Shown here: positions 62,342-64,000 of the stretch, in pieces
Layout of the letters: each line of letters starts with the position of its first letter
Numbering within the stretch: position 1 is the first letter of the stretch
Origin: Spirosoma foliorum
Lineage (GTDB): Bacteria > Bacteroidota > Bacteroidia > Cytophagales > Spirosomataceae
Length of the DNA: 64,000 nucleotides
Assembly (NCBI RefSeq): GCF_014117325.1
Contig: NZ_CP059732.1
Location: 4,353,001-4,417,000, forward strand
Direction: 5' to 3'
The notes under the pieces: generated by a model
What the model saw: the letters and a program-made list of their open reading frames with translations, nothing else
The model's database searches: none
Told to the model about the DNA's origin: nothing
Made by a program: the position numbers and the translations under genes

Positions 62342-63456
62342 GAATCCTCAAATTCATATTGCGTAAGGAGTTCCGGCAGATTTTCCGGGATCGCAGTATT
62401 CTGGCAATGATCTTTGCCCTGCCAACGATACAACTGATCATCATGCCGCTGGCGGCTAATTTTGAGGTAAAAGGGATAAATCTGGCGATTGTGGATCATG
62501 ACCACAGTTCCTATTCTCAGCAACTGATTTCCAAAATTGGCTCATCGGGTTATTTCCAACTCATTGCGAGTCCTCAGTCCTATAAGCAGGCACTGAAATT
62601 GGTAGAAGACAACGAGACTGATGTAATCATGGAAATTCCGGCAGGTTTTGAGCGGAATCTGGTTCGCGAAGGCGCGCAACTGCTTTTCCTATCGGTAGAT
62701 GCCATCAACGGAACTAAAGCCAGTTTGGGTGGGGCATATTTGAGTCAGATCATCACCGATTTTAACAGCGCGATTCGACTAGAATGGGGGCAGCCAGATC
62801 GCTTTACAACCGGTCCGCCAATTGCCGTAACATCCAGTAGCTGGTTCAATCCTGCCGCTGACTATCATTTTTTTATGGTGCCCGGCATCCTGGTGCTCCT
62901 GCTGACGATGGTGGGGGGATTTTTATCGGCGCTCAACATCGTACGGGAAAAAGAAATTGGCACCATCGAACAAATCAATGTCACCCCGATTCAAAAGTGG
63001 CAGTTTATTCTGGGGAAGATGATCCCATTCTGGGTATTGGGTATGGTCGTCTTCACCGTCGGGCTGATCATTGCCCGGCTTATTTACGGAATCGTGCCTA
63101 GTGGTAGTCTGGCCACCCTGTATTTGTTTGCGGGGATATACCTGATCGCCATTCTGGGGTTTGGCTTGTTGGTGTCAACTTACAGTGATACGCAGGTTCA
63201 GGCCATGTTTGTCGCCTTCTTCTTCATGATGATCTTTATTCTGATGAGTGGGCTCTTCACATCCATCGACAGCATGCCTGCCTGGGCACGAGCAATTGCT
63301 CAATTAATACCCGTTACCCATTTCATCGAAGTCATGCGGATGATCATCCTGAAAGGCAGCGGACTGGCCGATGTCAGCCGTCAACTGCTTTATGAGGTAG
63401 GCTTTGCTGTGTTCTTAAATGGCTGGGCAATCTGGAATTACCGAAAAACCAGCTAA
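62338..63456 (+). CDS. ABC-2 type permease, second of two
   Basis: A 372-residue paralogue of the preceding permease with the same layout: first helix (LAMIFALPTIQLIIMPLAA), periplasmic domain, five helices, and the signature IVREKEIGTIEQINVTPIQKW. It overlaps the first permease by 4 bases. The two permeases and two ATPases make the heteromeric inner-membrane pump that works with HlyD and TolC, a YbhFSR-like tripartite exporter, probably for drugs or other toxic compounds. Confidence 0.92.
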   Translation: MRILKFILRKEFRQIFRDRSILAMIFALPTIQLIIMPLAANFEVKGINLAIVDHDHSSYSQQLISKIGSSGYFQLIASPQSYKQALKLVEDNETDVIMEIPAGFERNLVREGAQLLFLSVDAINGTKASLGGAYLSQIITDFNSAIRLEWGQPDRFTTGPPIAVTSSSWFNPAADYHFFMVPGILVLLLTMVGGFLSALNIVREKEIGTIEQINVTPIQKWQFILGKMIPFWVLGMVVFTVGLIIARLIYGIVPSGSLATLYLFAGIYLIAILGFGLLVSTYSDTQVQAMFVAFFFMMIFILMSGLFTSIDSMPAWARAIAQLIPVTHFIEVMRMIILKGSGLADVSRQLLYEVGFAVFLNGWAIWNYRKTS

Positions 63457-63470
63457 GTTTATTTAAACGA

Positions 63471-63707
63471 ATGGACAATGAAAAATTTACTAGTTGAAGT
63501 TGTTTGAACTTTCCCTTTTATAGAAAAATCTAGCCTATTTTTTGTCATCCCGACGCCAGGAGGGATCTCAAGCTTGACTAATATGGAAATTTGAGATCCC
63601 TCCTGGCGTCGGGATGACAAAAAAACACAAACCTCAGTTAGATGATGAAAGTTTAGACAGCTTTATTATCAACCAATTAGCCATTATTCATTTTACATTT
63701 TCCATTT
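63471..63707. repeat. 34-bp perfect hairpin nested in a second inverted repeat
   Basis: Arms 63538-63571 and 63591-63624 are exact reverse complements around 19 bases, in the GTCAT family (TTTTTTGTCATCCCGACG). Outside them, AATGGACAATG at 63472 and its inverse, CCATTATTCATTTTACATTTTCC plus ATTT (ending 63707), form a looser outer pair. It ends the efflux operon. Confidence 0.78.
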
Positions 63708-63771
63708 ACTTATCTGACGATCAACATAGTTTACAGAATAGACAGTTTGATTAGGCATTTCTCAATCGCTA

Positions 63772-64000
63772 CTAATAATTCATTTTAATGGATTGAATAA
63801 GGCTACGTTCGTTTTGGGTACCTGATACACTCACGCCAATACGTGGTGCCCGGTCCCAGCGCGGCACAAACGATCCGTACAGCGGATTTGCCTTTAAAAG
63901 TTGATTTGGCACGCTATCCACGCCATAACTGAATGTATAAAACTGACCAGCGCCGGTATGTACCTGTAAATTAACCAAAGGTGCCGTTTCGGGTATTGTC
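63772..64000 (-). CDS. C-terminal end of a gene cut by the window edge
   Basis: The minus-strand frame is open from base 64000 to a stop at 63772, giving 75 residues ending RSLIQSIKMNY. Text such as TGAGQFYTFSYGVDSVPNQL and WDRAPRIGVSVSGTQ suggests an extracytoplasmic protein. A C-terminal aromatic residue would fit an outer-membrane barrel, but no family can be fixed from this part. Confidence 0.45.
   Translation of the reverse strand, partial: TIPETAPLVNLQVHTGAGQFYTFSYGVDSVPNQLLKANPLYGSFVPRWDRAPRIGVSVSGTQNERSLIQSIKMNY

Overview
The window looks like a chromosome segment of a Bacteroidota bacterium of the order Cytophagales, most likely Spirosoma or a close relative. The signs are TAnnTTTG-type -7 promoter elements, few Shine-Dalgarno sites, 7TMR-DISM and two-component-propeller sensor kinases, WYL, DUF1080 and DUF4861 proteins, MbcA/RES-type toxin-antitoxin remains, and base composition near 50% GC by eye. 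This is inferred from family content; no database was searched.

Layout. 1-4.6 kb: an intact IS701-like element sits inside a response-regulator-like gene with a 5-bp target duplication, followed by a WYL regulator and a small integrase module (integrase, HTH protein, 80-aa protein). 4.6-15.2 kb: ordinary housekeeping and envelope genes, namely mnmA, a DUF1080 hydrolase, a HAD phosphatase, agmatine deiminase, two SurA-type foldases (one with an OmpA-like module) and a MoxR ATPase. 15.3-19.5 kb: an ISL3 remnant abuts rhaM, which overlaps a beta-helix/PDZ protein. 19.6-26.2 kb: a decay zone with two collapsed sensor-kinase genes beside an intact 7TMR-DISM kinase, a frameshifted secreted protein, a frameshifted acyltransferase and an IS256-like remnant. 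26.2-33.6 kb: an SDR with an AraC regulator, a lipoprotein nuclease, an orphan antitoxin beside the stump of its RES toxin, and more pseudogenes. 33.9-37.6 kb: an intact propeller kinase and response-regulator pair. 37.9-42.6 kb: a dead transposase, an ABC ATPase, gapN and a small membrane protein.

42.6-50.4 kb is an AT-richer island and the best candidate for an undescribed system. It holds a 1292-aa SF2 helicase with a C-terminal PD-(D/E)xK-like nuclease, followed after 3 bases by a 728-aa protein that I cannot assign, then a 33-bp perfect hairpin and a Fic gene broken by one in-frame stop codon. The pairing resembles a nucleic-acid-targeting defence module, but that role is inferred from architecture and context only.

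50.6-55.1 kb: hexuronate/pectin catabolism (MFS transporter, kduI, DUF4861 protein, ROK kinase). 56.4-63.5 kb: a TetR-controlled efflux operon (tetR, TolC, HlyD, two ABC ATPases, two ABC-2 permeases) with palindromic operators visible on both sides of tetR.

A pervasive feature is long, mostly perfect intergenic inverted repeats with arms of about 17-34 bp. They are often unrelated in sequence, lie just after stop codons and occur about a dozen times in 64 kb. They probably act as terminators, and some belong to dispersed repeat families.
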